Shown: piece by piece, positions 31,978 through 41,022 of the stretch
Layout of the letters: each line of letters starts with the position of its first letter
Numbering within the stretch: the stretch's first letter is position 1
Assembly (NCBI GenBank): GCA_900542425.1
Contig: UQNQ01000004.1
Span: 1 to 64,000 of the forward strand
DNA length: 64,000 bases
Direction of reading: 5' to 3'
Source: an uncultured Eubacteriales bacterium
GTDB taxonomy: Bacteria; Bacillota; Clostridia; Oscillospirales; CAG-272
Notes under the pieces: generated by a model
What the model was told of the DNA's origin: nothing
The model's database searches: none
The model's input: the letters and a program-made list of their open reading frames with translations, nothing else
Program-made: the position numbers and the translations under genes

Positions 31978-33957
31978 ATGAGATTCAGACAGGTTCACCT
32001 TGATTTTCACACAAGCGAGTGCCTCGAAGGCATCGGAAGCAAATTTTCAAAGGAGCAGTTCCAGCGCGCGCTGAAAATCGGGCATGTAGACTCGATTACG
32101 GTATTTTCCAAATGCCATCACGGCTGGGCATATCACCCCTCTGAAGCAAATGAAATGCATCCGGGTTTAGACTTTGATTTGCTCGGGGCGGAAATAGAAG
32201 CGGCACATGAAATCGGTGTGAAAACGCCGGTATATCTTTCCGCCGGGCTGGATGAAAAAACGGCCAGACGGCATCCGGAATGGCTCATCCGCAATCCGGA
32301 TGAATCTCTCGCATGGACGCCTGATTTTACTCGTCCCGGGTATCACCGCCTGTGCTTCCGTACCCCATATCTTGATTATTTGCTCGATCAGATTGCCGAA
32401 GTATGCGAGAATTATGACGCGGACGGGATTTTCCTCGATATTGTCGCTGTCATTCCGTGTTATTGCCAAACGTGTGTGCGTGCAATGCGCGAACGCGGCT
32501 GGGATCCGTATAATCCCGAGAATGCATATCGTTTTGCGGTGGAAACCTATTTGAATTATGCCAAACGTGTTCGTGAAACAGTGGACAGATATCGTCCGGG
32601 GTTGCCTGTATTTCAGAATGCGGGTCATTTGGAGATCGGAAACCGTGATTTTGCACATGTCGATACCCATTTGGAACTGGAAAGCCTCCCGACCGGCGGC
32701 TGGGGATATGATCATTTTCCTTTGTCTGCGGCATATGCCAGAACGCTCGGTATGGAATATCTTGGAATGACGGGAAAATTCCATCGAAGCTGGGGCGAGT
32801 TCGGCGGGTTCAAGCATCCGAACGCTCTTCGTTATGAAACGGCGCTTTCTCTTGCGAACGGTGCAAAATGTTCCATCGGAGATCAAATGCATCCGCTTGG
32901 CTTCATGGAGGAAGCAACTTATAAACTCATTGGTGCGGCTTATGCGGAAGTAGAAGCAAAAGAGCCTTGGTGTGATCATGTGGAGGCAGTTACGGATGTG
33001 GCTGTCCTTGCACAGGAGGCGGTATTTCATCATATGCACCCTTCGGAATGCCCGCCCGGACGCAATTCATGGAAAGGAAGCACCGGCGCGTCAAGAATAC
33101 TTCTTGAGGGTAAATATCTCTTTGATGTAGTAGATACGGAAGAGGATTTCAATAAATACAAGGTGCTTATCATGACCGATGACAGCCTTGTAGATGATAT
33201 GCTTGCGGAAAAACTGCGTGCTTTTGTTCAAAACGGTGGCAAAATTCTTGCATCAGGGAAGTCCGCACTTGATGCGAATGGGCGCGGTTTTGTGGTTGAT
33301 CTCGGTGCTGAGTACATGGGAGAGACGGAGTTTGTGCCAAGCTATCTTCGTCCGAAATTCGAAATGAATGGTCTTTGGAATGCCGCGTATGCCATTTATG
33401 AGCCGTCCTGTGAGATCCGTGCTACGGGTGAGGTCATCGGATATCGGGAGAATCCATATTTTGCGAGAACGGTTGAGCATTTTTCAAGCCATGCTCAAAC
33501 GCCGAACGATATATCGAACGTATATCCGGCCATCACGATAGGTCGGGACGGCGCCTATATTTCGTATAATATCTTTACTGAATACGCAAAAATGGGTTCT
33601 TTGATTGCCCGGGAAACCGTTACGCATGTGCTGGATCTTTTGCTCGGCGAGGATAAAACACTGACGACAAACCTTCCTGCACAGGGCGTTGTAACATTGA
33701 TGAGGCAGGAAAAAGAACACCGGTACGTGAATCATCTTTTGTATGCGGCGCCGGTCAAACGCGGAGAACGCACGGAAATCATTGAAGACTTGATTCCGAT
33801 TTATCATACGGAGATATCGTTAAAGCTGTATGCAAAACCGAAAAGAGTATATCTTGCACCTCAGATGCAGGATATTGACTTTGATTATGATGACGGTGTT
33901 TTGACTTATACGGTAGATCGTTTTGAATGTCATCAAATGGTGGTCATTGATTACTGA
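31978..33957 (+). CDS. Putative glycoside hydrolase, GHL6-like with beta-galactosidase-trimerisation-like domain
   Basis: A 659-residue soluble TIM-barrel protein. The N-terminal 330 residues match the hypothetical glycosyl hydrolase GHL6 pattern: LDFHTSECLEGIGSKF, DSITVFSKCHHGWAYHP and DGIFLDIVAV. From about residue 370 the sequence resembles the GH42 trimerisation (Rossmann-like) domain: KVLIMTDDSLVDD and FVQNGGKILASGKS. No signal peptide. Substrate unknown. It starts 12 nt after infB with an AAGGAG site, so it is probably co-transcribed with the translation operon, in the place where rbfA usually sits. Confidence 0.75.
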   Translation: MRFRQVHLDFHTSECLEGIGSKFSKEQFQRALKIGHVDSITVFSKCHHGWAYHPSEANEMHPGLDFDLLGAEIEAAHEIGVKTPVYLSAGLDEKTARRHPEWLIRNPDESLAWTPDFTRPGYHRLCFRTPYLDYLLDQIAEVCENYDADGIFLDIVAVIPCYCQTCVRAMRERGWDPYNPENAYRFAVETYLNYAKRVRETVDRYRPGLPVFQNAGHLEIGNRDFAHVDTHLELESLPTGGWGYDHFPLSAAYARTLGMEYLGMTGKFHRSWGEFGGFKHPNALRYETALSLANGAKCSIGDQMHPLGFMEEATYKLIGAAYAEVEAKEPWCDHVEAVTDVAVLAQEAVFHHMHPSECPPGRNSWKGSTGASRILLEGKYLFDVVDTEEDFNKYKVLIMTDDSLVDDMLAEKLRAFVQNGGKILASGKSALDANGRGFVVDLGAEYMGETEFVPSYLRPKFEMNGLWNAAYAIYEPSCEIRATGEVIGYRENPYFARTVEHFSSHAQTPNDISNVYPAITIGRDGAYISYNIFTEYAKMGSLIARETVTHVLDLLLGEDKTLTTNLPAQGVVTLMRQEKEHRYVNHLLYAAPVKRGERTEIIEDLIPIYHTEISLKLYAKPKRVYLAPQMQDIDFDYDDGVLTYTVDRFECHQMVVIDY

Positions 33958-33990
33958 AACCGAAGTATCTCTGTATATTGTATAAAAAAC

Positions 33991-34027
33991 GAGGAGTATG
34001 CTGGTATGCTTACTCCTCATTTTTTTA
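33991..34027 (+). terminator. Terminator of the rimP-to-glycosidase operon
   Basis: GAGGAGTA pairs with TACTCCTC (33991-33998 with 34011-34018), followed by ATTTTTTTA. Confidence 0.87.
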
Positions 34028-34034
34028 TATCATA

Positions 34035-34062
34035 AAAACCACCGGCATTGCCGGTGGTTTTA
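34035..34062 (-). terminator. Terminator of the GH106-like gene (minus strand)
   Basis: AAAACCACCGGCA / TGCCGGTGGTTTT, a nearly perfect stem six bases beyond the stop of the minus-strand gene. It may work in both directions. Confidence 0.85.
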
Positions 34063-34067
34063 AAATA

Positions 34068-37000
34068 TCAGTGTGACGAAGATTCTTCTGTCAAAATTCG
34101 AGGTGCGGTCATGATACCGGTCGGATAGAGCATATACTCGTCTGTCCAAAATCTTCCTTTTGTACGCCAAGAGCCGTTTCCTGCCCAAGGAATATTGTCA
34201 TCGGTGTTATGAAGCTGACCCAGTGTATTCATGCGGTTTCCGAAAAATTCAAGTTCGAGCGTATGCTCGCCGTCCGCAAGTTCGCCGAGATAGCATCTGT
34301 GCGGCGGAAAATCTATATATCCTTTACAGTTGCCGTCAACATACACTTTAATGACAGCACCGCGGTATTTTGAAATTTCCACGGTTTTTTTGCCGCCTCC
34401 AGTGAATTTCATGCTGTATTTGATATTGGCGCCGTAGAAGGGGAGCTTCTGGGAGGTAATATCGTCAAAATACAGCACATCGGGAAGCTTTGTAATTTTG
34501 GAATAGATGCCGTGATGTTCCACTCCGAAATTTCCGAGCAAATAATATGCTTCTAAAGGAGTAATGTCTCCTACTCTGATGTCGAGAATCAGTTCGTTGG
34601 TTCCTTTTTTGATTTTCGGCATGGGAACGGTTTTGACGGAAGCTTCGTCAATATAGTAACCGTCAATTTTCATCGGCACGGGTTCGCCGTTAAAAGTGAT
34701 TTCCGTATATTCGGGTGCTTCGAGCGCAAGATGTGCGCCTTCGTATTCGATATCGGAATCGAAGGTATAGCGAAGTCTTACCTTATCCTGTGGGTTTTTG
34801 TCCAGTGGCTCGATCCAAGGCTGCGCCATTTGATTCCCGCGGATATGGATGCCGAGTTCACGACGGATAATATCATCGGCTTTCAGAATATTGAGTGCTG
34901 GCTGTAATTCGCCGCCGTTTATGCTGTATTCCGGCCGGTCAAGCAAAAGCACATTTGGTTCGGAAAGTTCGAATTTTGCGCTGTGCGCAGGGTATTCAGC
35001 CTTGATATAATCCTTATCAGTATAGACGAAACCGTCTTCAGAGAGGTCTTTTCCGGGAGTCAATTCAAGCAGAAGTGAAGAATCACGGCTGCAAACCCAT
35101 GGGAAAACGGTTTTTCCGTTTTTATACGATACTTTCAGTTTGCGTTTTTCTCCTGTGAGAGTATCGTATTCCGAGACCTGCCATTCACCGGTCAAATTGA
35201 TATAATAGGATTCGATCGGCGTAATGTCATAATTGCGGCATTTCATAACATGACTGATGAAAAGGTGCTTTTGATTTCCGTCATCACGGAGTTGATAAAT
35301 AAGGTTGCCGGAAGCATTTCCGTTTAGTTCCCGAATATCAAGGAATTTTTGAGAGGACAAGGCTTGGTAAAGTTCTCCTCTTATCCATGGGATGTTTTTG
35401 CATTCCGCGGCAAAATTCCGTGCTTCCTCGGAAGGTAAAGCGTCAACATAAATGGGAGCCTCACCGACGAAAATAACCTCTCCGCCTGCGGCGTGAAATT
35501 GTTTCAGCGCGGCAAGCGTTGTGCTTCGGATGGTTTCCAAAGCCGGAACCACAATGGTGTTGTAGCGCATCTTGCCGACAGCGAAGCCTGTTTCGGTTTT
35601 CTGATACTGAGAGGGAAGCAAGGCCTCGCAGATAAAGTCAAAATCCAACAGTCCGTAAAGCATCCATTCCGTAAATTCAGCAAAACGGTTATCAAGATCA
35701 TTACGGTGCCGTATGGTCTGGTCATTTGGTCCGAAATGGAGCCAATAGGATTCGATAGGATGAAGGACTCCGATTTTGACGTCGGGAGTTCCTCTTGTCA
35801 TAACGGTATTGACGCGTGCAAAATGATCTTCAATCCGCTTATATTCTGTATACCATGGAGATTGGTAGCCAATCGAGGCGGGATAGTCGCGTTTTGATTC
35901 GCCTCCCATCGATACCCAGAAAAGATGGGGAACACGGCATGTCACGCCGAGAGCTGCCTGCCAGTCGCCCTGAAGTTTATGCCCGCGGAAGTCGAAATTC
36001 CAGTTGGTAACACCATACAGCTCGCTTGTAACGCCGGGTCGTCCGTATTGGCGAGTTATACTTTGCGCCTGTTTTGCTGTATTCAGCTCACGAGCATCGC
36101 AAAGCATATCGATACCCGGCAGCGTAAAGCCGCGGTAACACCGCATAGCATCTCCGACACTGGCTGTCTGCGAGCCAAGTGATTGCTCAGCAAGGACATG
36201 TCCTGTCATCAAGATACCGCTTTCCTCGCACCATTTTCCCACATTGTCGGAAAATGCCTCGACGAAGCGTTCGGTTACATGATCGTGATACCAATAGCGG
36301 ATTTGAGAGGGAATTCCGTTTGCAGGTTCCCATACAAGTACCGGAAGATGATCTTCAATACTGATCCCATAAGCTTTCCGGAACGTGTTATCAAAATCCG
36401 TTGTATAGGGAAGAACGATACCATGTTTATCTGTGGCAAATTTTAGCGTCGTTTTTGTGCGGAAATTCGGTTCATCGGTAAAAATAGCCGGGATAACCGT
36501 GCCGAATTCTTTTGAAAAATGTTTTTTATACGCATCATGTGTGATTTGAATGAAATTGTCTATGACACGTTTCTGTAGAGTGTCGCAATAAGCCTGATTG
36601 TTATAATATGGAACGGTAACTGCGTATTCCACATAAGAAAACCATTTTTCATGACCTTCCGGAATTTCATCGGCAATATCGATTCGTTTATAGGAAACAA
36701 GCTTGGAATCTGCATTTAACAGAACATCAAAGCAGGCAACAAAATAGTATTTGGTTTCCGGTAGTTTATCGGTCGAGTGTGCTTTATCATATTCCGTAAT
36801 GAGGGTCCCGTCATTATAAGGCTGAGATGTGATAAAAAGAGCCTTTTGCCGGTTTTCCTCATTCTTGGTGTTCAGTCCTCCGGCAAAGCCTGACGGCCAC
36901 TTATCTTCGTCATAAAGCCAGGCGAGCATTTTGTTTTTCTTGCCTTTTTCGATACAAGTGCGGACAAGCTCCATATATTCTTCGGAAAGATACGGAGTCG

Positions 37001-37193
37001 CCATTCCCACGCGGGGATGCATCATATATCCGCCAAAGCCCATTGTGTTCATGTAATCAATTTCTTTTTTCAGAAGTTCGGGATCCAGTTCGCAGTTCCA
37101 TGCCCAGAAAGGAGCGGCTCGGTATTCCGCTGTAGGATTTTGAAATAAATTCATGTCCAGCTTTTCCGTATCGTTTTTTGGATAAAGCATCAT
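34068..37193 (-). CDS. Putative glycoside hydrolase, GH106-like
   Basis: A protein of about 1041 residues. The N-terminal barrel region contains APFWAWNCELDPELLKKEID, GFGGYMMHPRVGMATPYLS and WLYDEDKWPSGFAGG, the pattern of the GH106 alpha-L-rhamnosidase-like family. Beta-rich domains fill the C-terminal half, with a likely galactose-binding-like domain at the end. No signal peptide. The ATG at 37193 follows GTGAGG and begins before the domain; the frame to 37304 extends into the promoter. Promoter at 37242-37270. Confidence 0.75.
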   Translation of the reverse strand: MMLYPKNDTEKLDMNLFQNPTAEYRAAPFWAWNCELDPELLKKEIDYMNTMGFGGYMMHPRVGMATPYLSEEYMELVRTCIEKGKKNKMLAWLYDEDKWPSGFAGGLNTKNEENRQKALFITSQPYNDGTLITEYDKAHSTDKLPETKYYFVACFDVLLNADSKLVSYKRIDIADEIPEGHEKWFSYVEYAVTVPYYNNQAYCDTLQKRVIDNFIQITHDAYKKHFSKEFGTVIPAIFTDEPNFRTKTTLKFATDKHGIVLPYTTDFDNTFRKAYGISIEDHLPVLVWEPANGIPSQIRYWYHDHVTERFVEAFSDNVGKWCEESGILMTGHVLAEQSLGSQTASVGDAMRCYRGFTLPGIDMLCDARELNTAKQAQSITRQYGRPGVTSELYGVTNWNFDFRGHKLQGDWQAALGVTCRVPHLFWVSMGGESKRDYPASIGYQSPWYTEYKRIEDHFARVNTVMTRGTPDVKIGVLHPIESYWLHFGPNDQTIRHRNDLDNRFAEFTEWMLYGLLDFDFICEALLPSQYQKTETGFAVGKMRYNTIVVPALETIRSTTLAALKQFHAAGGEVIFVGEAPIYVDALPSEEARNFAAECKNIPWIRGELYQALSSQKFLDIRELNGNASGNLIYQLRDDGNQKHLFISHVMKCRNYDITPIESYYINLTGEWQVSEYDTLTGEKRKLKVSYKNGKTVFPWVCSRDSSLLLELTPGKDLSEDGFVYTDKDYIKAEYPAHSAKFELSEPNVLLLDRPEYSINGGELQPALNILKADDIIRRELGIHIRGNQMAQPWIEPLDKNPQDKVRLRYTFDSDIEYEGAHLALEAPEYTEITFNGEPVPMKIDGYYIDEASVKTVPMPKIKKGTNELILDIRVGDITPLEAYYLLGNFGVEHHGIYSKITKLPDVLYFDDITSQKLPFYGANIKYSMKFTGGGKKTVEISKYRGAVIKVYVDGNCKGYIDFPPHRCYLGELADGEHTLELEFFGNRMNTLGQLHNTDDNIPWAGNGSWRTKGRFWTDEYMLYPTGIMTAPRILTEESSSH

Positions 37194-37241
37194 GTTAACC
37201 TCACATGTTTGTATAAATTTGCGGAATTTCTCCACGGCTTC

Positions 37242-37270
37242 ATTATAGCGGTGAAATCCATCAAAGTCAA
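37242..37270 (-). promoter_or_regulatory. Promoter of the GH106-like gene
   Basis: Minus strand TTGACT (37265-37270), 17-nt spacer, TATAAT (37242-37247). Confidence 0.75.
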
Positions 37271-37337
37271 CATAAAAATGGAAGAAAACCGAATGATTTA
37301 TCACATATTCATTGTTTGTTCATAAGTTTGTGGTATA

Positions 37338-37366
37338 TTGACTTTAATCTTGAAATATGGTATACG
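37338..37366 (+). promoter_or_regulatory. Promoter of the acyl-ACP thioesterase gene
   Basis: TTGACT (37338-37343), 17-nt spacer, TATACG (37361-37366). Confidence 0.65.
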
Positions 37367-37378
37367 CGGAGGAATAAA

Positions 37379-38113
37379 ATGATATATGAAGAACAAATGA
37401 AACCTACGCTTGAGGATTTCGGGAAAGACGGAAGAATTACGGAAAAAGCGGTTTTGAGGATGCTGGAAAATGTTGCTGCTTATCATTCAGATACACTTGG
37501 ATATGGTGTCGGAACCATGGATCAAACAATGGTAAGCTGGATTCTTTTGGAATGGAAAGTGGACATTCTGCGTTTGCCGAAATACGGTGAATGGTTACGT
37601 GTCACGACATGGAGCCGCGGCAAGGCGTCTCTTTTTACTTCATATCGTGATTTTGAAATTTACGGAGAAGATGGAAGCTGCTGTGTTATGGCTTCTTCCA
37701 AATGGGCGCTGGTCAATTTCAGTACAAAAAAGCCTATGGTGATTGACGAGCAGATGATGGCAAAATATAAGACGGAATCAAGGCATGTGTTTGATGATCC
37801 GGAACTTGAGCGGCTGCGCGAGCCGCGTGGATATAGCATGGAAATTCCGATTTCTGTCGGGCGGCGGGATATTGATTTAAACGGGCATGTACACAATCTC
37901 TGTTATCTTGATTTCGCGTATGAAGCATTGCCGGAGAAAGTTTATCGTGAGGAAAGCTTCTGCCAGTTGCGTATTACTTATCGGAAAGAGATCAAACCGA
38001 ATGAAACCATTGTCTGCAAATATGTACTGGAGGACGACACGCATACAGTCGGAATTTATGGTGAAGATGGAACGCTTCGTTCTTTGGTATCGCTGAAACC
38101 ATCATCGTTCTGA
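37379..38113 (+). CDS. Acyl-ACP thioesterase
   Basis: A 244-residue double hot-dog protein of the FatA/FatB-like family that releases free fatty acids from acyl carrier protein. The second domain carries DIDLNGHVHNLCYLDFAYEAL, the active-site loop with Asp/Asn/His. The first domain includes SWILLEWKVDILRLPKYGE. The ATG at 37379 follows GCGGAGG. It stands alone, with no fatty-acid genes nearby. Confidence 0.87.
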   Translation: MIYEEQMKPTLEDFGKDGRITEKAVLRMLENVAAYHSDTLGYGVGTMDQTMVSWILLEWKVDILRLPKYGEWLRVTTWSRGKASLFTSYRDFEIYGEDGSCCVMASSKWALVNFSTKKPMVIDEQMMAKYKTESRHVFDDPELERLREPRGYSMEIPISVGRRDIDLNGHVHNLCYLDFAYEALPEKVYREESFCQLRITYRKEIKPNETIVCKYVLEDDTHTVGIYGEDGTLRSLVSLKPSSF

Positions 38114-38139
38114 CTGGTTTTCATATATCTATATCATGC

Positions 38140-38174
38140 AATCAGGCGGCATCGGAATCCGATGCCGCCTGATT
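38140..38174. terminator. Terminator after the thioesterase gene
   Basis: AATCAGGCGGCATCGG pairs perfectly with CCGATGCCGCCTGATT around a three- to four-base loop. The U-tract is short (GCTATTTTG). Confidence 0.7.
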
Positions 38175-38273
38175 GCTATTTTGAACTCTGAATTTGTGTG
38201 TTAGTCTCTGCCTTTCCGCTTTCTCTCACAGCAAAGCATGTGCAGGGAAATAGGAAAGCCATAAGGAAGGTCT

Positions 38274-38687
38274 TTAATGAATGTCATGCTCTTCTTTGAT
38301 ACGAATGCGATTGAGCGCTCTTGCAATCTGCGACTGTGCGGAATGAAAATCACGGATGCTTTGTTTGTGCAACAGCATTTCTTTCGCATATGCTGCATCT
38401 CGCTTTGCCCGGTTAATATCAATTTCCTCGGGACGCTCTGCGCTTTCTGCCAGTACCAAAACCTCGTTGTCCTCTACTTTGACAAGTCCGCTTGAAATAG
38501 CGGCTATCTGTTCATGTCCGTCTGGTGTGACGTATTTCAGCTTTCCGGGTACGGTGGCAGCAATCATATTTCGATGATGCGCTAAAATTCCGTATTGTCC
38601 TTCGGTTGTAGGAATGATGAGAGATATCGCATCTCCAATATAGAAGGTTTTATCCGCCGCCAGAATATTCAGTTTAAAAGTGTTCAT
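38274..38687 (-). CDS. atpC: ATP synthase epsilon subunit
   Basis: A 137-residue subunit of the F1 central stalk. The beta-sandwich domain has GQYGILAHHRNMIAA, and two helices follow. Overlaps the atpD stop by ATGA. It is the last gene of the ATP synthase operon. Confidence 0.92.
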   Translation of the reverse strand: MNTFKLNILAADKTFYIGDAISLIIPTTEGQYGILAHHRNMIAATVPGKLKYVTPDGHEQIAAISSGLVKVEDNEVLVLAESAERPEEIDINRAKRDAAYAKEMLLHKQSIRDFHSAQSQIARALNRIRIKEEHDIH

Positions 38688-40111
38688 AGAGACCCCTCAG
38701 TTTCCTGCAGCTTTTCGGCTTTCTTGACGACGTCATCGATGGTTCCGACATTATAAAAGGCTGCTTCCGGATAATCATCTGCATTTCCGCTGATAATAGC
38801 ATCGAATCCGCGAAGCGTTTCGGACAGTGGCACATAGATGCCGGGGATCCCTGTGAATTTTTCCGCGATATGAGTAGGCTGAGCAAGAAAACGTTGGATT
38901 TTTCTCGCACGTGCGACAATCAATTTATCTCCGTCATCAAGTTCTTCCATACCAAGAATGGCGATAATATCCTGAAGCTCCTTGTATTTTTGCAGGATTT
39001 CCTGCACGCTGCGCGCAACACGGTAATGCTCAGATCCGACGATATCAGCTTCGAGAATACGGGAAGAAGATCCCAGAGGATCGACGGCAGGATAAATACC
39101 TTGTTCGGCAATTTTACGACTGAGAACGGTAATCGCATCCAAATGGGAAAACGTCGTGGCGGGAGCCGGATCCGTCAGGTCATCGGCTGGAACATAAACG
39201 GCCTGAACCGAGGTTACGGAACCGTTTTTTGTGGAAGTAATCCGTTCTTGCAGTTCTCCCATTTCTTCGGCAAGCGTAGGCTGATAACCGACTGCCGACG
39301 GCATTCTGCCAAGCAGGGTAGAGACTTCGCTGCCGGCTTGTACAAAGCGGAAGATATTATCAATAAAAAGCAAAACGTCTTTATGATCGTGATCACGGAA
39401 ATATTCTGCCATGGTAAGTCCGGAAAGCGCTACGCGCATTCGCACGCCGGGGGGTTCGTTCATTTGTCCGAAAACAAGCGCTGTTTTGTCAAAGACACCG
39501 CTTTCTTTCATTTCATTCCATAAATCATTACCTTCCCGTGAGCGCTCTCCGACGCCGGCAAAGACCGAATAGCCGCCATGCTCCATTGCAACGTTATGGA
39601 TAAGCTCTTGAATCAGGACGGTTTTTCCGACGCCGGCCCCGCCGAAAAGCCCGATTTTACCACCTTTCGGATAAGGTTCCAGCAAGTCGATAACTTTAAT
39701 TCCGGTTTCCAAAATTTCAACGGATGGGTTTTGTTCCGTAAAAGCAGGCGCTTTTCTGTGAATGTTCCACCGTTCAGCGTCCTCCTTAATCGGATCGCCT
39801 GCGTCGATGGTTTCACCAAATACGTTGAACAGTCTGCCGAGCGTGCAGGTGCCGACCGGAACACGGATACCGTCTCCTGTCGCTGTGACCTCCATTCCAC
39901 AAGACAGCCCTTCTGTTTCGGAGAGCATAACACATCGGACAGCGTGATCTCCGAGATGCTGTTCGACTTCCATAAAGCGAACCTTTCCGTCGACCGGCGT
40001 AATGGTTAAAGCTTCCTTGATTTTCGGTAGCCCGGATGCTTCAAAACGGACGTCAACCACGGATCCTGTAATTTGTATGATTTTACCTTTCATTGGTTCC
40101 TGCGAGTCCAT
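38684..40111 (-). CDS. atpD: ATP synthase beta subunit
   Basis: About 475 residues; catalytic subunit. P-loop GGAGVGKT; GERSREGNDLW is the family block, and ALSGLTMAEYFRD and ATTFSHLDA are conserved. The start is ATG at 40111 (AAGGAG upstream); the ATG at 40093 is an alternative. It overlaps the end of atpG. Confidence 0.95.
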   Translation of the reverse strand: MDSQEPMKGKIIQITGSVVDVRFEASGLPKIKEALTITPVDGKVRFMEVEQHLGDHAVRCVMLSETEGLSCGMEVTATGDGIRVPVGTCTLGRLFNVFGETIDAGDPIKEDAERWNIHRKAPAFTEQNPSVEILETGIKVIDLLEPYPKGGKIGLFGGAGVGKTVLIQELIHNVAMEHGGYSVFAGVGERSREGNDLWNEMKESGVFDKTALVFGQMNEPPGVRMRVALSGLTMAEYFRDHDHKDVLLFIDNIFRFVQAGSEVSTLLGRMPSAVGYQPTLAEEMGELQERITSTKNGSVTSVQAVYVPADDLTDPAPATTFSHLDAITVLSRKIAEQGIYPAVDPLGSSSRILEADIVGSEHYRVARSVQEILQKYKELQDIIAILGMEELDDGDKLIVARARKIQRFLAQPTHIAEKFTGIPGIYVPLSETLRGFDAIISGNADDYPEAAFYNVGTIDDVVKKAEKLQETEGSL

Positions 40112-41018
40112 TGCCTTGGCTCTCCTTTTTTTGTTTTTGGATTGTTTGATATTTTGCTCCGGATGCAATTTCCGTAATTTCCTGTGTAATTATTTTTTGT
40201 CTGGTTTGATGATATTCCCGTGAAAGTGCATCAAGTAGCTCTTCCGCATTGCGGTTAGCACTGTCCATCGCAGTCATTCGCGCGTTTTGCTCACAGCAAA
40301 AACTGTCCACAAGAGCACTGTAAACGAAACCGGCAACGTAGCTTGGAATCATATTTTCAAGTACCGCTACAATGGATGGCTGAAACTCAAATGGGACGGA
40401 TACCGCTTTTTCTCCTTCATGATAAGCGAAGTCCGCACGGTGAAAGGGAAGAAGACGGGTAGCTTTTGCTTTGATACTGAGACCGTTTTCAAAATCGGTG
40501 TATACAACGAACAGCTTTTGGATTTCACCTCGATCAAAAAAATCCAAAAGTACGGAGCCGATTTCTCTTGCCCGTTCAAAAATAGGATTCTGTGCCGTAT
40601 AATGGAAGCTTTGTTCAATGGGGATATTGTGAGATAAAAAATATTGTCTTCCATATTCACCGACGACAAAGAGTTTGGCATCGCCGTGTTCTTTCAGCAT
40701 TCGGGTAGTTTCTTCAATTACATTTTGATTATAAGCGCCTGCAAGCCCTTTATCAGCAGTAATGACAAGATAGGCATATGTGCCGTTCAGTTTGGGCTCG
40801 ATATCAAGTGGATAAAAATATCGACTGTTTACCTTTTCATCCGTACGGAAAATGCGCTTGATTTCACTTCTCAATGCGGCAAAATAAGGTTTTGTCTGAT
40901 CCAATTCGCTTTTGGCGCGACGCAGCTTTGCGGAGGCAATCAGATACATCGCGTTTGTAATTTTTTGTGTTTCCCTGATGCTTTCAATGTGATTTCGGAT
41001 TTCTTTGAGCGTTGCCAT
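40083..41018 (-). CDS. atpG: ATP synthase gamma subunit
   Basis: A 311-residue rotor shaft. N-terminal MATLKEIRNHIESIRETQKITNAM and the C-terminal helix with ANRNAEELLDALSREYHQTRQKIITQEITEI are diagnostic. The ATG at 41018 is the one that matches the family N-terminus. Confidence 0.94.
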   Translation of the reverse strand: MATLKEIRNHIESIRETQKITNAMYLIASAKLRRAKSELDQTKPYFAALRSEIKRIFRTDEKVNSRYFYPLDIEPKLNGTYAYLVITADKGLAGAYNQNVIEETTRMLKEHGDAKLFVVGEYGRQYFLSHNIPIEQSFHYTAQNPIFERAREIGSVLLDFFDRGEIQKLFVVYTDFENGLSIKAKATRLLPFHRADFAYHEGEKAVSVPFEFQPSIVAVLENMIPSYVAGFVYSALVDSFCCEQNARMTAMDSANRNAEELLDALSREYHQTRQKIITQEITEIASGAKYQTIQKQKKESQGNGLAGTNER

Positions 41019-41022
41019 AAGA

